Shown here: positions 9,641-20,869 of the stretch, piece after piece
Numbering within the stretch: the first letter of the stretch is position 1
Layout: each line of letters starts with the position of its first letter
Assembly: GCA_015478945.1 (NCBI GenBank)
Contig: JABUQX010103381.1
Location: 1-26,398 of the forward strand
Reading direction: 5' to 3'
Source of the DNA: Trachelipus rathkii
Taxonomy: Eukaryota; Arthropoda; Malacostraca; Isopoda; Trachelipodidae
DNA length: 26,398 nt
Made by a program: the position numbers and the translations under genes
The notes under the pieces: model-generated
What the model saw: the letters and a program-made list of their open reading frames with translations, nothing else
Databases searched by the model: none
Told to the model about the DNA's origin: nothing

Positions 9641-12000
9641 CATTTTTTTTACTATATTATACTCAATAAACTAGATAAGATGTCTTTATATATCACTCAA
9701 GCTTTAATATTCAATACTATATTGTGAGAATATATAATGAAAATGTAATTCTTATTATATAGATAAACACATAAATCCTACTCTATATTATATATTTATT
9801 TCCAGGTAGATGTCTTAAAATATATATTATAATAAGAAACTTAAAGACCAGTATAATGTATATTATATATAATTTTTGAAATATTTAAATTCTGAGTAGA
9901 AAAACGATATGTTATTACTCACACCACGTCAATAACATATAGCTGCACTTTCACAAAGTTATAACTTCCCGACATTATTCACTCGTAGTTTTAATATTAT
10001 ATATATATCTAATAATACTATATCCTACTACATTATATTATATATTAGATAATTTGGTAACTAATAATATAGACAAGGTTCCTATAATGTGTTATTTAAT
10101 CATAATTATTAATATAGAACAATTGAGTTATTCACAATTTAAGTTATAATTATACTCCTTATATAAAATTAGAAACAAATGGTAAAAATTTATAGTTTCA
10201 TAGATACAAATTCATAAGTAGCTTATATTAGTTTTCACGTGATAAAACCATTTATCACATGACTTTACTTGAAACGCGACAAAGGGCGAAGGAAAACAAC
10301 ACTGGAAAAATTCCCCTTAATATTCCTTCGGAAAGCACTATTTACACGCTCAGTTTATCCACAATTTGTTCCTTCGTTTTGAGAAGCTTCTCTAAATTTC
10401 CTAATTAGTATTTAATTATAAAGATTTTAGTTTATTATATTTATATTATACTATAATCATAATATATTCTATAATCTATATTTTATTAAATTATATTAAT
10501 TTTAATTATTTATGCTATTTATTATATATATTATTTATTTATTATACTTATTTTAATATTTTTAATTATATTATTATTATATTAATTATATTATTATTAT
10601 TTAATATTAATCTATTATATTATTATTATTTATATAAAATTTATATTTAATTATAATAATTATTTAAATTATCTATTATATTATATTATTATTAGTTTAT
10701 ATAATTATTATTATATTAATTATTATTATTAATATTATTCCGGGATTTTTCAGGAAGACCTTCACAGTCTCAATGTTGAGTCTGAGACCACACTGATTAC
10801 AGTAAATATAGATTTTAATTACATGGAAACGGAGGGTACAGATATACATCTATTGAGTATAATGGTACTTGGAATTGGTGTTTAAAAGTTTGAGTAATTG
10901 ATAACCATTCTAGTAATATGTCACTCTCATTCTTTAGAAGATCTCTTGAGTTGAAGTAGTAAACCTATATTAATATATTATTAATTATATACTATATAAT
11001 ATTTAGGGCAAACCATTATTAATCATTTATTATCCTCATATTATTAATATCTAATCAAAATTTAATATATATAATATCACATAAAAACATTTATAATAAG
11101 TATTCTCGTATATATATATACTCTTCTGGAAGTTTTATTAAATAATTATTTATATAGTATTAACATTATTATTAATATAATTACATATCTGATAACTAAC
11201 TCTATCTATATACATAAGCTATTTGGTTATATTCTAAATCGCAAAAAGATAAAACACAAACTAAAGGTTCTCGAGTGTTTATTATTTTCTCTTGTAGTTT
11301 TATATTCATATTTCAGTTTTGTGTGAAAAAGTAATCTTAGAGTGTGGAGAGCCGAGAGTCCATGAGACATGAATCTAAGCTAAAGTCATATGTTTTCTCT
11401 GCTTTTATTTGATAGCAAACACGATGAAGATAAATACATATCGTTCGATATGTTTCACACATCAGTATCACCCATCTCCTTCCACATCCAGCATCAGCTT
11501 TTTACATTTAATGCTACGGAGTGCCATTACTGAAATGAACAAAGGAAGACAATTAACTGGCGTATGAACAGACTATTATATCACAGTGTTACAAATTTGC
11601 ACCTTCGTTCCATTATGGTTTCATCCAATAGTCTGAACAGTTTTGTTTGTCTTATACTATGTATATCTGACTTTAATTTTTTCGTATTACGTGGTTTTCT
11701 TGTTTTTTTACTAGTATTGACGTATAAATTCCGTAACTTGAATGCAACCATATAATATATTTATATATATTATTATTATATATATTATTATTTAATTTAT
11801 ATATTATTATTATTATATTATTATTAATTATTTATTAATAATAATTTATTATTATATAATTAATTATATTATATATATTTTTTATTATATATTAATAATA
11901 TTTATATTATATATATTATAATTAATTATATTATAATAATTTAATCATTATTATATTATATCATATATTAATTTAATTGTATATTATTATTATGTCAGAA
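9640..12000. other. Very AT-rich TAT/ATT/TTA region without genes
   Basis: Dominated by irregular TAT/ATT words, densest at 10400-10740 and 11755-11995. The frame at 11564-11755 shows no recognisable domain. Around 10240-10390 there is a more complex patch, which includes a hairpin at 10236-10261. Confidence 0.5.
10236..10261. repeat. Hairpin-forming inverted repeat
   Basis: CACGTGATAAA and TTTATCACATG pair over 11 positions with one mismatch around the loop ACCA. The left arm contains CACGTG, an E-box-like palindrome. There is no coding context to suggest a regulatory role. Confidence 0.5.
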
Positions 12001-12780
12001 TTACGTAGTGGAGAATCTTGGATGTCATGCTATCTAGAGGTTATTAAATTGAGCTATTTATTCGTGATTATATCTATTATACCTTATTGCCTTACTTAGA
12101 TAAATTTAAGTAAAGTGAGAAAATTATTTAAACTACTAGAAGTTAGTAAGGCAGCTATTTAACTCATTTGATTTAGTCACATTTACTGTAATTATACACG
12201 GCTGTTTATGTTACGAATTTAACTGGTTAAATTTTACGTCGGATTCTTAAGAGTTGTGGTTGCAGGCGATATTTATTCTATTATAATTATAACTCGTGAA
12301 TCGGTTTGGACCTTTTTAGTAGTAATAAATATTTTTCCGAAGTGGTTAACAATTCTTTAACCCAATAGTGGTAAATTCTACTTCATAAACATTTTCACGA
12401 GAAACACACGTAACGCGAGAGCAATATTCGTGTGATATATTATATAATAGCCTTCTGAATATATATAAAATTAGACGTATACCTTACTATAGTAATGTTG
12501 TTACTAATTAACTTATTTTATTGAGTAGAGTAATAATTTTCAATATAACATGAGAGTAGGAATTATAATATAAGTTATACTTCTCGCATATTTGAGCTGG
12601 TACACATTAATCAAAGGAAATTTAAGTACTATAATATATTTGTATATTAACCTATATTGGGCGGAAAAATATATTAATATGTGTAATAGTCAGGCTTTTA
12701 GTATCTTTTTGTTTAATAGACTTTTATAAATTATCATTTGTGTTAGAAAGTAATATTACACTGTTTTAGTAGGTTTCGAC
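12000..12780. other. AT-rich DNA without recognised features
   Basis: Irregular AT-rich sequence with stops in all frames. I see no repeat array, transposon end or conserved peptide. Confidence 0.5.
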
Positions 12781-13140
12781 ACTGACTCAGACACCGTTCC
12801 TCCAACTTTGGTTTTCTCCTATATTCTCTTTTCTTTCTCTGATACTACGAAACCTCCCTCCACGTCTCCTTTCTCCACTTTACTCATTATTGATAAGTTT
12901 CAGGCATATTACCTTTCTTTTTTCAGCGCGAACATTTTCCTCCATTACCTCTCCTCCGGAAAGTTGAGGTCTCTCTGTACTCTGGCCTCCAGCTGACTCC
13001 TTACTGCTTCTCCTTCTATGCAATCCAAATGTTCTCGATCCTTCTACAGGTATTTTCCTATTTTTAATTGGGCCAACACCTCAGCCCCTTGAAGGGGAGC
13101 CCTCATTTGATCTAGTGGGGAGCGATAACTATGGCTGGCC
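12780..13140. other. More complex pyrimidine-rich island, unassigned
   Basis: Composition changes abruptly to moderate GC with many CT and TCC words. The plus strand is open at 12808-12996 (62 codons) but the peptide looks like a by-product of pyrimidine bias. CTACAGGTATTTTCC at about 13045 looks like an exon-intron boundary (AG/GTATTT), and CCCCTTGAAGGGG at 13085-13097 is a hairpin. The block ends in ATGGCTGGCCTATATAT, close to GAGGCTGGCCATATATA at 614-630, both leading into TA arrays. It could be a repeat end or exon debris. Confidence 0.3.
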
Positions 13141-13213
13141 TATATATCTCTATATATACTAATTAGGAGAATAGTATACTATAGGCTAATATATACTACT
13201 TATATGTGAGGAT

Positions 13214-13227
13214 TATTATAATTTATA

Positions 13228-13267
<40 letters not shown>

Positions 13268-13616
13268 TTTAATAAATTATAATATATATAAATTAAAACA
13301 ATATTTATTAAATATATATAATATATATATATTTATAATATTTATATATATATTATTATACTATATATAATATTATATATATATATATATATATTATATA
13401 TTATATAAATATATATACTATATTATATATAATATATAATATATATATATATATATTAATATATAATATATATTTATATAGATGATTATAGTTAAAAATT
13501 ATGTTATTATAAATAGTTCTATATATAAATAATAAGTAACAATCAAATATAATTAAATATATTTAATAATATATTATATATATTTTTAATATATATATTA
13601 AATATTTATATATATA

Positions 13617-13675
<59 letters not shown>

Positions 13676-13720
13676 TATATATATTAATATATATATTATA
13701 TATATATAAATATTTGTACA
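13214..13720. repeat. Imperfect (TA)n array
   Basis: Roughly 500 bp of TA units with frequent AA or TT doublets that shift the phase, and a pure core at about 13627-13673. A short, less repetitive insert is at 13480-13560. Confidence 0.9.
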
Positions 13721-14405
13721 TAAATAAAGTTAATATTTATATTTCAATAATAAAAAAAGATTAGATTTAGAATATATAAAAATTTAAAATTTTCTGTGAC
13801 AAAATAATATAAGTTTTGTCAATGAATAGACATTTAATTGCATATTAGCTAGAATGAGGCTTGACTCTATCTACTACAGTTGCATATTTCCTCTTACTTC
13901 ACTAGTGGACTCTTAACATGGTGATCGAATTCACTTATGGATCAATATTCATTATGAGTTCTAGACTGACGTTGAATGTTGACGTATAATATAGGTATTG
14001 AAGTAAATATTCAAGTTGCTTGATAATGAATGGTATGGTCAATGCTGATGGAATATTAATATTTTACAATACAACGCAATAGACAACTACAATACAAGTA
14101 GTAACTTTTAACTCTTCAATATCTATAGTAAATTTACTTAACTTTACTCTCTTTCATACTATAGTTAAGTAGAAAAAAGGTAGTTAAATTAGATTTGTCA
14201 TTTATAACACTGAATCACATAGTCCATGTTTACTACTAACTTAATAAGCTTTCTAGACTATACAAAGTAGTGTTATCATTCCTAACTATGTAAAATTAGT
14301 CATTATTATCTTATTCGAGTTGAGTCACTAGGAAGGAATAGTAGTAGAATAAGACTCAAAAGTTGTTTATATTAACTAACTCTATTTTCACTAAGTGTTA
14401 ATATT
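13721..14405. other. AT-rich unique-looking DNA, no gene
   Basis: No open frame of interest and no recognised motif. TAGTA/ACTA words are frequent but not periodic. Confidence 0.5.
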
Positions 14406-14662
14406 TTATTTATTATAATCTCTCTCTATCTCTATTCTACTCTCTCTCTCTTTCTACTCTCTACTCTCTCATTATTTATTATTCTCTCTCTTATAATATA
14501 TAATATATAATTATTATACATATATATATAAAATATATTTATATATTAATTATATATTATAATATATATAAATAATATATATATATATATATATATAGTA
14601 ATTATATATTATTATATATATATATAATATATTGAAAGAGAGAGAGAGAGGAAGAGAGAGAT
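14406..14662. repeat. (CT)n - (TA)n - (GA)n composite microsatellite
   Basis: A CT-rich array (about 14418-14492) is followed by TA units (14500-14632) and then GA units (14633-14662). The outer CT and GA parts are complementary, so the block is a large imperfect inverted repeat that could fold into a long hairpin. Confidence 0.85.
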
Positions 14663-14688
14663 GTGAAGGAGTTTAATATTGTACATCG

Positions 14689-14790
14689 GCTTCAGATATT
14701 TCCCCACCCACCTCTATTTAATCAAATATAGAAAGGGCTTGGGTCCAATATTTTTTCTTCAGAGGCCCACGCCCACTTTTGCATATATAT
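14689..14790 (+). repeat. TA-linked motif repeat, long copy A
   Basis: Contains GGCTTCAGATATTTCCCCAC, CCACCTCTATTTA, GGGTCCAATATTTTTTCTTC and AGAGGCCCACGCCCACTTTT, ending GCATATATA. The whole block recurs in inverse orientation at 24762-24865 (GGGTCCAATATC, AGAGGCCCCGCCACTTTTGC on the minus strand). Shorter copies follow at 14900-14945 and 15238-15275. It runs directly into TA arrays. No coding sense is seen. Confidence 0.8.
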
Positions 14791-14899
14791 TATATATTAA
14801 TATTTATAATTATATAATATATATAATATATTATTATATTATATATTATATATAATATTATAAATATTATATTATTAATATATCTATATATTTAATTTC

Positions 14900-14945
14900 A
14901 TTTTTTTTCTTCAGAGGTTTCCACGACCCACTTTTGCATATATTA
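14900..14945 (+). repeat. TA-linked motif repeat, short copy C
   Basis: TTTTTTCTTCAGAGGTTTCC followed by ACGACCCACTTTTGCATAT, the terminal part of copy A with minor changes, again flanked by TA-rich sequence on both sides. Confidence 0.75.
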
Positions 14946-15237
14946 ATAATATATATTTTATATTATATATAATATATATAATAATTATATAATAATTATA
15001 TATATATTATATGATATATATATATATATATATATAATATAATATTATATTATAATTATATATATATATATATCATAACTATTAATATTATATTAATACT
15101 TTAATTATATATTTAATATTATATATATAAATATATATATATATAAATATTTATATAGATATATATATATAATATATATAAGTATATATAATATATTATA
15201 TTAATTATATATTATTAATATATATATACTATTATCA

Positions 15238-15275
15238 TTTTTTTTTCTCAGAGGCCACGCCACTTTATGCATCAT
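15238..15275 (+). repeat. TA-linked motif repeat, short copy D
   Basis: TTTTTTTCTCAGAGGCCACG then CCACTTTATGCAT, leading into a TA array. It matches the terminal part of copies A and C. Confidence 0.75.
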
Positions 15276-15286
15276 ATATATCTACC

Positions 15287-15319
<33 letters not shown>

Positions 15320-15410
15320 TATATAATATATATATATAATATATATATATATATTAGTATATATATATATATTATATAAATATATATGATGTGAAATATT
15401 TTCAATTATA

Positions 15411-15543
15411 CACTGGCCAACAAAAAAAAAAATTTTTTTTTGCTGCCAAGTATATTTTATCGAATTTATAGTATATCGGGTGTGCTGATTTTAGAAATGA
15501 CATTAGTTTTCAAGATTGACTCTAGTTCTTGAGATACAGGGTG
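15411..15543 (+). repeat. Left terminal inverted repeat
   Basis: Pairs with 17480-17597. The outer 14 bases (CACTGGCCAACAAA) are identical, the middle is diverged, and the inner end, TCTTGAGATACAGGGTG, nearly matches. An A/T homopolymer pair (A-run then T-run) after the outer 14 bases makes this arm longer than the right arm. Confidence 0.85.
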
Positions 15544-15669
15544 TTCCACATATACTCTTTACAAATATCTTTTTTAATGCATATTTTAGATTTACATATC
15601 GTTTTATTTCTTTTTAAGGGCTTACCTTTATATATACTTTAAATTTTTTTATATTTTCAGTCAACAACT

Positions 15670-17325
15670 ATGAGTACTTCACGAAGAGCCTGTTTGAATA
15701 ACCCCAATGTATTCTGCTACATCTGTGGTGAATATTGCCAGGAGAACCAAAGAAGAAATATTCCAACTTTGTGAAGCAAAGCATATCTGGCATATTTTGG
15801 AATGAAACTCGGAGACCAAGATAAGTCTTGGGCTCCCCATATGGTCTGTAAAACGTGTCGAAAATCTACGTCAGTGGAAAAATGACGAAGAAAAGGTTTA
15901 AAATTTGTGTGCCTATGGTATGCGGGAGCCAACAGAATCCCCTAAGTGACTGTTTATTTTTTGTTTGTTAAGTGAAAGTATCAAAATCGTTACAAGAACG
16001 TAAATTTGCAGTATCCGGATTTGAATAGCAGGCGCTGTATCCACCTCCGACGAATGTCCATCCCTGTGTTCACTACACTCCCAGCATTGTCTAATGAAAA
16101 AGATATCCAGGATTTGGTGTGCACACGTGCAGATAGTAGTAGTGAATATGAAGAAAGTACTTCTACACACAACAGTTCTCCAGGAAGAGATCATGATTTA
16201 GTACGAGAGTTAAGTCTTTCCAAGCAAGATTCTGAGCTTTTAGCATTATACTAAAGTGAAAAAACTGTCCTCAGGCCGAATGTAAATAACTTTTTTCGGA
16301 CAAGAGAGGTAGTACTTCTTCCATATTTCATTGAAGAAGAAGACCTAGTATACTGTAGGAACATCCCTGGACTCCTACTCCAAATGGGGTTACCTAAATA
16401 CCGACCAGAAGATTGGCGATTGCTTATGAATAGTTCAACGAGAAGCTTGAAGTGTGTTTTATTGAACAATGGCAATAGTTATGCATCCTTCCATAGGTCA
16501 CTCAACAAAACTGAAAGACGAATATGAAAATATAAGAATGATTTTCTTGCAGAAGCTTAGATATAATGAACACCAAAGGTCTATATGCGTTGATTTGAAG
16601 ATGGTCAACATCTTACTTGGGCAGCAAAGCGGATATACTAAGTAACCCTTGTTTCATATGCTTGTGGATAGTGGGTTAAAGAAGACCACTGGGAAAAAGT
16701 TGTAGTGGCCTGCTAGGGAAAATATGGCTGTAGGTGCATCAAATATTAACGAACCACTGGTTGTCAGGGGAAAAATTATTTTCCCACTCCACATCAAACT
16801 AGGACTGATGAAGCAATTTGTTAGGGCCCTAGAACAAAGATGGTGAATGTTCAATTATTTGCAGATTTTTTTCCAGGGTTGAGTTTGGAGAAACTCAAAG
16901 GTGGAATCCTTAGCGGCCTTCAAATTCGCCAAATAATCAAGGATGACAATTTCATAAATTCCATGACTGATATTGAAGCATCTGCCTGGAAAAGTTTTGT
17001 CTTGGTTGTTCAGAACTTTTTGGGCAACCATAAATCTGCCAACTATGTAGAACTCGTACAGAATATGCTTTCAGACTTCAAAAATTTGAATGCTAATATG
17101 AGCATAAAAGTTCTTTCTACATAGTCACTTAGATTGGTTTCCGGATAATCTAGGATGTTATAGTGAGGAACAAAGGGAGAGGTTCCATCAAGATATCAAG
17201 GTGATGGAAGAAAGATACCAAGGAAGATGGGAACACACATGATGGCAGACTATTGTTGGAGCCTTCAATGTGATTGTCCACATTCTGCACACACAGAAGA
17301 CAATCATATAGACAGCGATTTGTAA
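15670..17325 (+). pseudogene. Transposase-like gene of the CACTGGCC element, multiply disrupted
   Basis: The ATG at 15670 opens MSTSRRACLNNPNVFCYICG, a Cys-x-x-Cys knuckle near the N-terminus. The frame then breaks but resumes as AYLAYFGMKLGDQDKSWAPH and MVCKTC, then 16006-16251 (IPVFTTLPALSN, LVRELSLSKQDSELLA). It passes an in-frame stop at 16252, then continues LPYFIEEEDLVYC, PEDWRLLMNSSTRSLKCVLL, VDLKMVNILLGQQSGYTK, a broken PCFICLW, NEPLVVRGKIIFPLHIKLGL, SAWKSFVLVVQNFLGNHKSA and finally ERFHQDIKVMEERYQGRW and MMADYCWSLQ, with a stop at 17323. I recognise it as a lineage widespread in arthropods but not characterised (from memory). The acidic residues in VDLKMVN, in the region before PLHIKLGL and in ERFHQDI are candidates for a DDE-type triad (inference). 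At least nine shifts or stops break it. Confidence 0.8.
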
Positions 17326-17479
17326 TGAATTAATTGTGATTTCATTGTACTGAATTGAATGTTTTGACCTATTCGCATTTAATTTCTTCTCATTAACCAT
17401 TTGATATATATCTTTCGTGTTTTTTATTGTGAATTAGTTACAACCTACATAAATTGTTGTTATAATGTATTTTTTTGAC

Positions 17480-17597
17480 CACCCTGTATCTCAAAAACTA
17501 GAGCCAATCTAGGAAAACGGAGGTATTATTCGGAATCAGGGCACTATTTATTTATAAAATGACTTCAAATGTTTGGCGGCAACTTTGTTGGCCAGTG
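17480..17597 (-). repeat. Right terminal inverted repeat
   Basis: On the minus strand it reads CACTGGCCAACAAAGTTGCC at the outer end and TAGTTTTTGAGATACAGGGT at the inner end, mirroring 15411-15543. Confidence 0.85.
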
Positions 17598-17602
17598 TTA
17601 TA

Positions 17603-17770
17603 GTTTTACTTCAGTGTTGCTACCAGAAGTGAAAGGTTAAATTAGTTTATTTTTATTTAGTTTTTTCTACATAGCTATTTAATTATAGTTTATTATTTCT
17701 TTTCATATTTGTTCTTTTTGTTTTATATTTAACCAATCTTTTAAAATTCAACTGCAGAGTTTGAGATGAT
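17603..17770. other. AT-rich flank of the transposon
   Basis: Short AT-rich sequence with TTTTATTTAG words and no recognisable feature. Confidence 0.5.
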
Positions 17771-17774
17771 GAAT

Positions 17775-17931
17775 AGTATATATATAATATAATATATATA
17801 TCATATATATATATATATATATATTATATAATACTATTTAATATAATATTATATATACTATATTAATATTATATATTATACTATATATTATAACACTATA
17901 TATAATTATATATATATATATATATACAAGG
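17775..17931. repeat. Imperfect (TA)n array
   Basis: TA units with phase slips, directly left of composite repeat copy 2. The other composite copy has an equivalent array to its left at 21450-21565. Confidence 0.85.
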
Positions 17932-17960
17932 TATAGTACGGGTAATAAAGGTGTCCAGCG

Positions 17961-18585
17961 GGCATACCCGAAAAGCATCACAGCATGTAACCTAATCAAT
18001 TATTTATGGACAGCTAGCAGGAAAAAAAAATACCATTTTAGAATTATTAGCAAGCAATTTCCATCCGATGAAACTTAAAAATTATTTTATTCTAATATCT
18101 TTATTATAACACCTTTAAATACTAGTATAAATATCTTAGATGTTGGCAGAGCATAGCAGTGTGAATATGACCTTGAATCCAGCTGCACACTCACTGTCGA
18201 CGATAGCATAGAGTTGCTAACAGATAATTCTTATTATCACGCTTTGGGCAGAAAATGTTATTTGTTTTTCTTTTTATATCTTTTTAGGGGGTTCGAGCCG
18301 ACGGAGGGACACGTCGTCCCAAAGTTTCCCCCGTCGTCCCCTGTAGGCCGAGAAACCCGACTCTATCCATCGTTCTTGTTTACTCGTGGGATAGATTCTT
18401 GACTTGAAAAACAAACAAGTAATATCGATTTTGGCACCTTTGCGTACTCACTCGAACTCTGAGCTTCTTCGTTTTTTCCTTCCACCTTTCGAAAAAACCC
18501 GGGTAATTTTAATCACCAAAATAACAAAGTTTTTTTTCAACGTTTTAACTATTTAAATTTTTCCAACGCCGAACCTCTGACTGTC
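17961..18585 (+). repeat. Composite dispersed repeat, copy 2, with a GC-rich core at 18284-18372
   Basis: Shares an ordered series of blocks with 21570-22090: AGCATCAC near the start, AGCAATTTCCATCC(GA)GA and ACTTAAAA..ATTATTTTAT, TCTAATAT(C)TTTATTA, a TGACCTTGA block, then a T-rich tract ending TTTTTAG and the GC-rich core GGGGGTTCGAGCCGACGG through CCCGACTCTATC. After it come a GTTTACTCG/GTTTTACCCG block and CAACGTTTTAAC/CAACATTTTTAACC. Total length is about 620 bp. It does not encode a protein with recognisable motifs; the 62-codon frame at 18214 is incidental. Family unknown. Confidence 0.7.
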
Positions 18586-19360
18586 ATGCTAACATAAATA
18601 AATCGAAGAACCCGGTCATGAGATGAATGTTCTTTATTTATGAATAGAGGTTTGCCAATCGAGTCGTAGCGAGATACTTGATGCTTACGGGAGGTCTGAC
18701 TTTTTCATATATTTTTATATACATAAGTAATATATACGTTAAGTAATTAATGATATATACATAATTAGTAAAATATCATATTAATATTAAAGGGTTATAC
18801 GTATATTAATATTATATAATACTATATATTGACTCATTTATATTATTTGATGAACTAGATCTATAATAAATTACTTATTATATATATAAGGGTCACTGTC
18901 GATTATCGCGCCTCCAGTTAACGCTCAAAACGCAATTTTTTATGTTATAAACTACATAATCAAATAAAGTCTTGAAAGATCTTTTGGTGCCACATGTGTG
19001 TTTTTTTTTTTTAATATTATTTTTTTTTTTAATAATGTAGAGTGAAATTAAATACATATAAAATAATTACAATTATTATACGTTAGTAAAAGGTTATGTT
19101 ACAGTTTAGTTAGTTTAGATAGATCTAAACTACATATAAGTTAAGTAAAGGTTTGAGTTTGTTAGTTTACATAGATTTGATTTTTTTTTTTTTTTACTTT
19201 TTAGAATTGAAAACTGAATTTAATAATAGTTTTAATATATTGGGCATTTTCCTTCAATTTTATGAAATGGTGTTCGAAATTCATGCATCGATATTTATAT
19301 GGAGGTTGGAGGTGGATAATCGCAATCATGATTTCTATAGATAGTGAGGTAGTATTAGTA
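18586..19360. other. AT-rich DNA with a palindrome, no gene
   Basis: Non-repetitive AT-rich sequence with poly(T) tracts at 19003-19035 and 19180-19197. TAGTTTAGAT and ATCTAAACTA (19111-19132) form a perfect palindrome with a 2-base centre. Two frames at 19153-19344 and 19262-19459 overlap each other, run into TA repeats and show no family resemblance. Confidence 0.5.
19111..19132. repeat. 10-bp-arm palindrome
   Basis: TAGTTTAGAT-AG-ATCTAAACTA, perfect dyad with a 2-base centre. Isolated; no operator or transposon end is evident beside it. Confidence 0.5.
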
Positions 19361-19361
19361 T

Positions 19362-19690
19362 ATTATAATTATATATATATAATATATATATTATCTTATA
19401 TATATATTATATATATATTATATATATATATATATAATATTATATATGATTGTAAATAATTCCTATTACCAATTCATATTTAGAATCAGCCGTATAAAGC
19501 TTATTCCAAAATGTAAATATTATATATATAGTTTTATATTTATTAATCATTTCTATTATACTAAGATAAGATAATATTATATAAATAATATATATATATA
19601 TATAGTATATATATTATAGTATATATATATAGTAATATAGGAATATAGTATAATATAATAATATATATTATATAGTTATATCAATTAATG
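19362..19690. repeat. Imperfect (TA)n arrays
   Basis: Two TA-rich stretches (about 19365-19450 and 19525-19680) around a short AT-rich segment, with many phase slips and TAGTATA variants. Confidence 0.85.
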
Positions 19691-19790
19691 ATATGATATC
19701 TAGAATTAGTATCGACACTTACCGAAAACAATACTATTTTGGGAATTCAGCGTATTATGAGAGCTTATTGCAAAAATGTAAAAAAAAAAT

Positions 19791-19983
19791 TTAGGGGGCT
19801 CGAGCCGACAGGGGACAGAGGGGAGGACGTTTCCATACCCCGTAGGGGAGGGGCTGAGGAACCCCCGCGACACCCTACAAATACCAAAGAGAGGGGTTCC
19901 GGAGACCCCTCCCCGGAGGGGAGGGAAATAGTCCTACCCCTGTCGTTTCCCCGGAAGGCCGAGAGACCACCGACTCCTGCCAT
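19791..19983 (+). repeat. GC-rich dispersed repeat, copy 3
   Basis: Starts TTTAGGGGGCTCGAGCCGAC and ends ACCGACTCCTGCCATT, with the same internal blocks as copy 1: a GAGGGGAGGACGTTT block, an ACCAAAGAGAGGGGTTCCGG block, a CCCCTCCCCGGAGGGG hairpin, and TTTCCCCGGAAGGCCGAGAG. Copy 1 is the closest relative and lies in opposite orientation. Both strands are open over most of it, which in DNA this GC-rich is not evidence of coding. The flanks return abruptly to AT-rich sequence. Confidence 0.8.
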
Positions 19984-19999
19984 TATATTGCTGTTTGCT

Positions 20000-20215
20000 G
20001 GTGATCTTTAGTAATGTTTTTTTTTTTTAACTGACTTCTGTGAGTTCGTGAAACACGTACTGGGCTTCTATATATTTTGTGAACTTCATGTCCGTCACCT
20101 TTGGTCTTAATTGACTGTTAGGTATCACTATTACTAGAAATATTAAAAAAAATGGGAAAAAAATAAAAATAAAAAAAAAATAATTCAAACTTCACGGAGT
20201 CGTAAACCATAACAG
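20000..20215. other. AT-rich DNA with homopolymer runs
   Basis: Contains T and A runs (20017-20028, 20146-20180) and a short more complex stretch at 20040-20130 in which I recognise nothing. Confidence 0.5.
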
Positions 20216-20493
20216 TTATATTTTATAATTATTATAATATATTTATATTATATTAATTAATATATTATTATATATATTATATATTGTAATATTATATTTT
20301 ATTATGTATATATAATATATTTTATATAATATATATATATATATATTATATATATTATTATAATATACTATATATATTATATTATATATATAGATTATTA
20401 ATTATATAATTAATATTATTATATATATATATATATAATCATTATATATATAATGATATATAGTAATTTTATTTATTCATTATAAATTATAGG

Positions 20494-20531
<38 letters not shown>

Positions 20532-20625
20532 ATATATCATATATATTCAGTATATTATATTATATTATATTATATATATATATTATATTATATATATATA
20601 ATTATATATATATACTAAATCCTTT
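20216..20625. repeat. Imperfect (TA)n array, ~400 bp
   Basis: TA units with phase slips throughout, broken once by a less repetitive 20460-20490 segment. Confidence 0.9.
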
Positions 20626-20820
20626 GATCTTACCCGTAAAAAAGCTTTGGATATTTAATCCGAATTTATTATTTTAGAGGGATAATACTTTTTATTCCCT
20701 TCTATAGACATTATTATTTTTTTAATTTAATAAAAAAAGTCTTCTTTTCACATTTTTATAAACTCCACATCGAATTTACAAATATGCGGTTTAAACTTAT
20801 TATTAATTTATTTGACTGTT

Positions 20821-20863
20821 GTTAGGCTAGTGTTAGCCTAGCCATACCGTGGCCTAGCTTAAC
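20821..20863. repeat. Nested hairpins just upstream of the 91-codon frame
   Basis: TAGGCTA-GTGT-TAGCCTA is a perfect 7-bp hairpin (20823-20840). Alternatively GTTAGGCTAG (20821-20830) can pair with CTAGCTTAAC downstream with one mismatch (a G-U pair in RNA), so two mutually exclusive stems are possible. It lies about 10 bases before the ATG at 20870. The spacing invites a regulatory reading, but nothing else supports one. Confidence 0.4.
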
Positions 20864-20869
20864 TCGTAG

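Larger units (their letters stand above)
14778..15405. repeat. Imperfect (TA)n arrays around the motif copies
   Basis: TA units with very frequent phase slips (TAATAT, TATTAT), interrupted by the two short motif copies. Ends directly before the DNA transposon at 15411. Confidence 0.85.
15411..17597 (+). mobile_element. DNA transposon with CACTGGCCAACAAA termini, uncharacterised family
   Basis: Both ends start with CACTGGCCAACAAA when read inward. The inverted similarity continues imperfectly to GAGATACAGGGTG, with CTCTAGTT(C/T)TTGAGATACAG well conserved at the inner edge, giving terminal inverted repeats of about 133 bp (left, 15411-15543) and 118 bp (right, 17480-17597). TTATA stands immediately outside both ends (15406-15410 and 17598-17602), a candidate 5-bp target duplication. 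Because the flanks are AT-rich, this could be partly coincidental. The 2187-bp body carries one broken transposase-like gene on the plus strand. I cannot name the superfamily: the target length fits neither the usual TTAA nor TA users. The whole length is accounted for by TIRs plus one gene. Confidence 0.85.

Noticed and set aside
6127..12780. Possible viral or endogenous viral insertion in the long unannotated stretch
   Set aside because: No polymerase, capsid or protease motif could be read in any frame, and no LTR pair was seen.
14406..15405. CRISPR-like array from recurring motif copies
   Set aside because: Spacing is irregular, the spacers are TA microsatellite, copies differ in length, and the context is eukaryotic.
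15717..16854. Minus-strand frames of 60-93 codons inside the CACTGGCC element
   Set aside because: The conserved protein blocks read on the plus strand; these are shadows.
18284..18310. tRNA or tRNA-derived SINE, because GGGTTCGAGCC resembles a B box
   Set aside because: There is no A box at the expected distance, no cloverleaf folds, and copies 1 and 3 carry GGCTCGAGCC instead. The resemblance is probably accidental.
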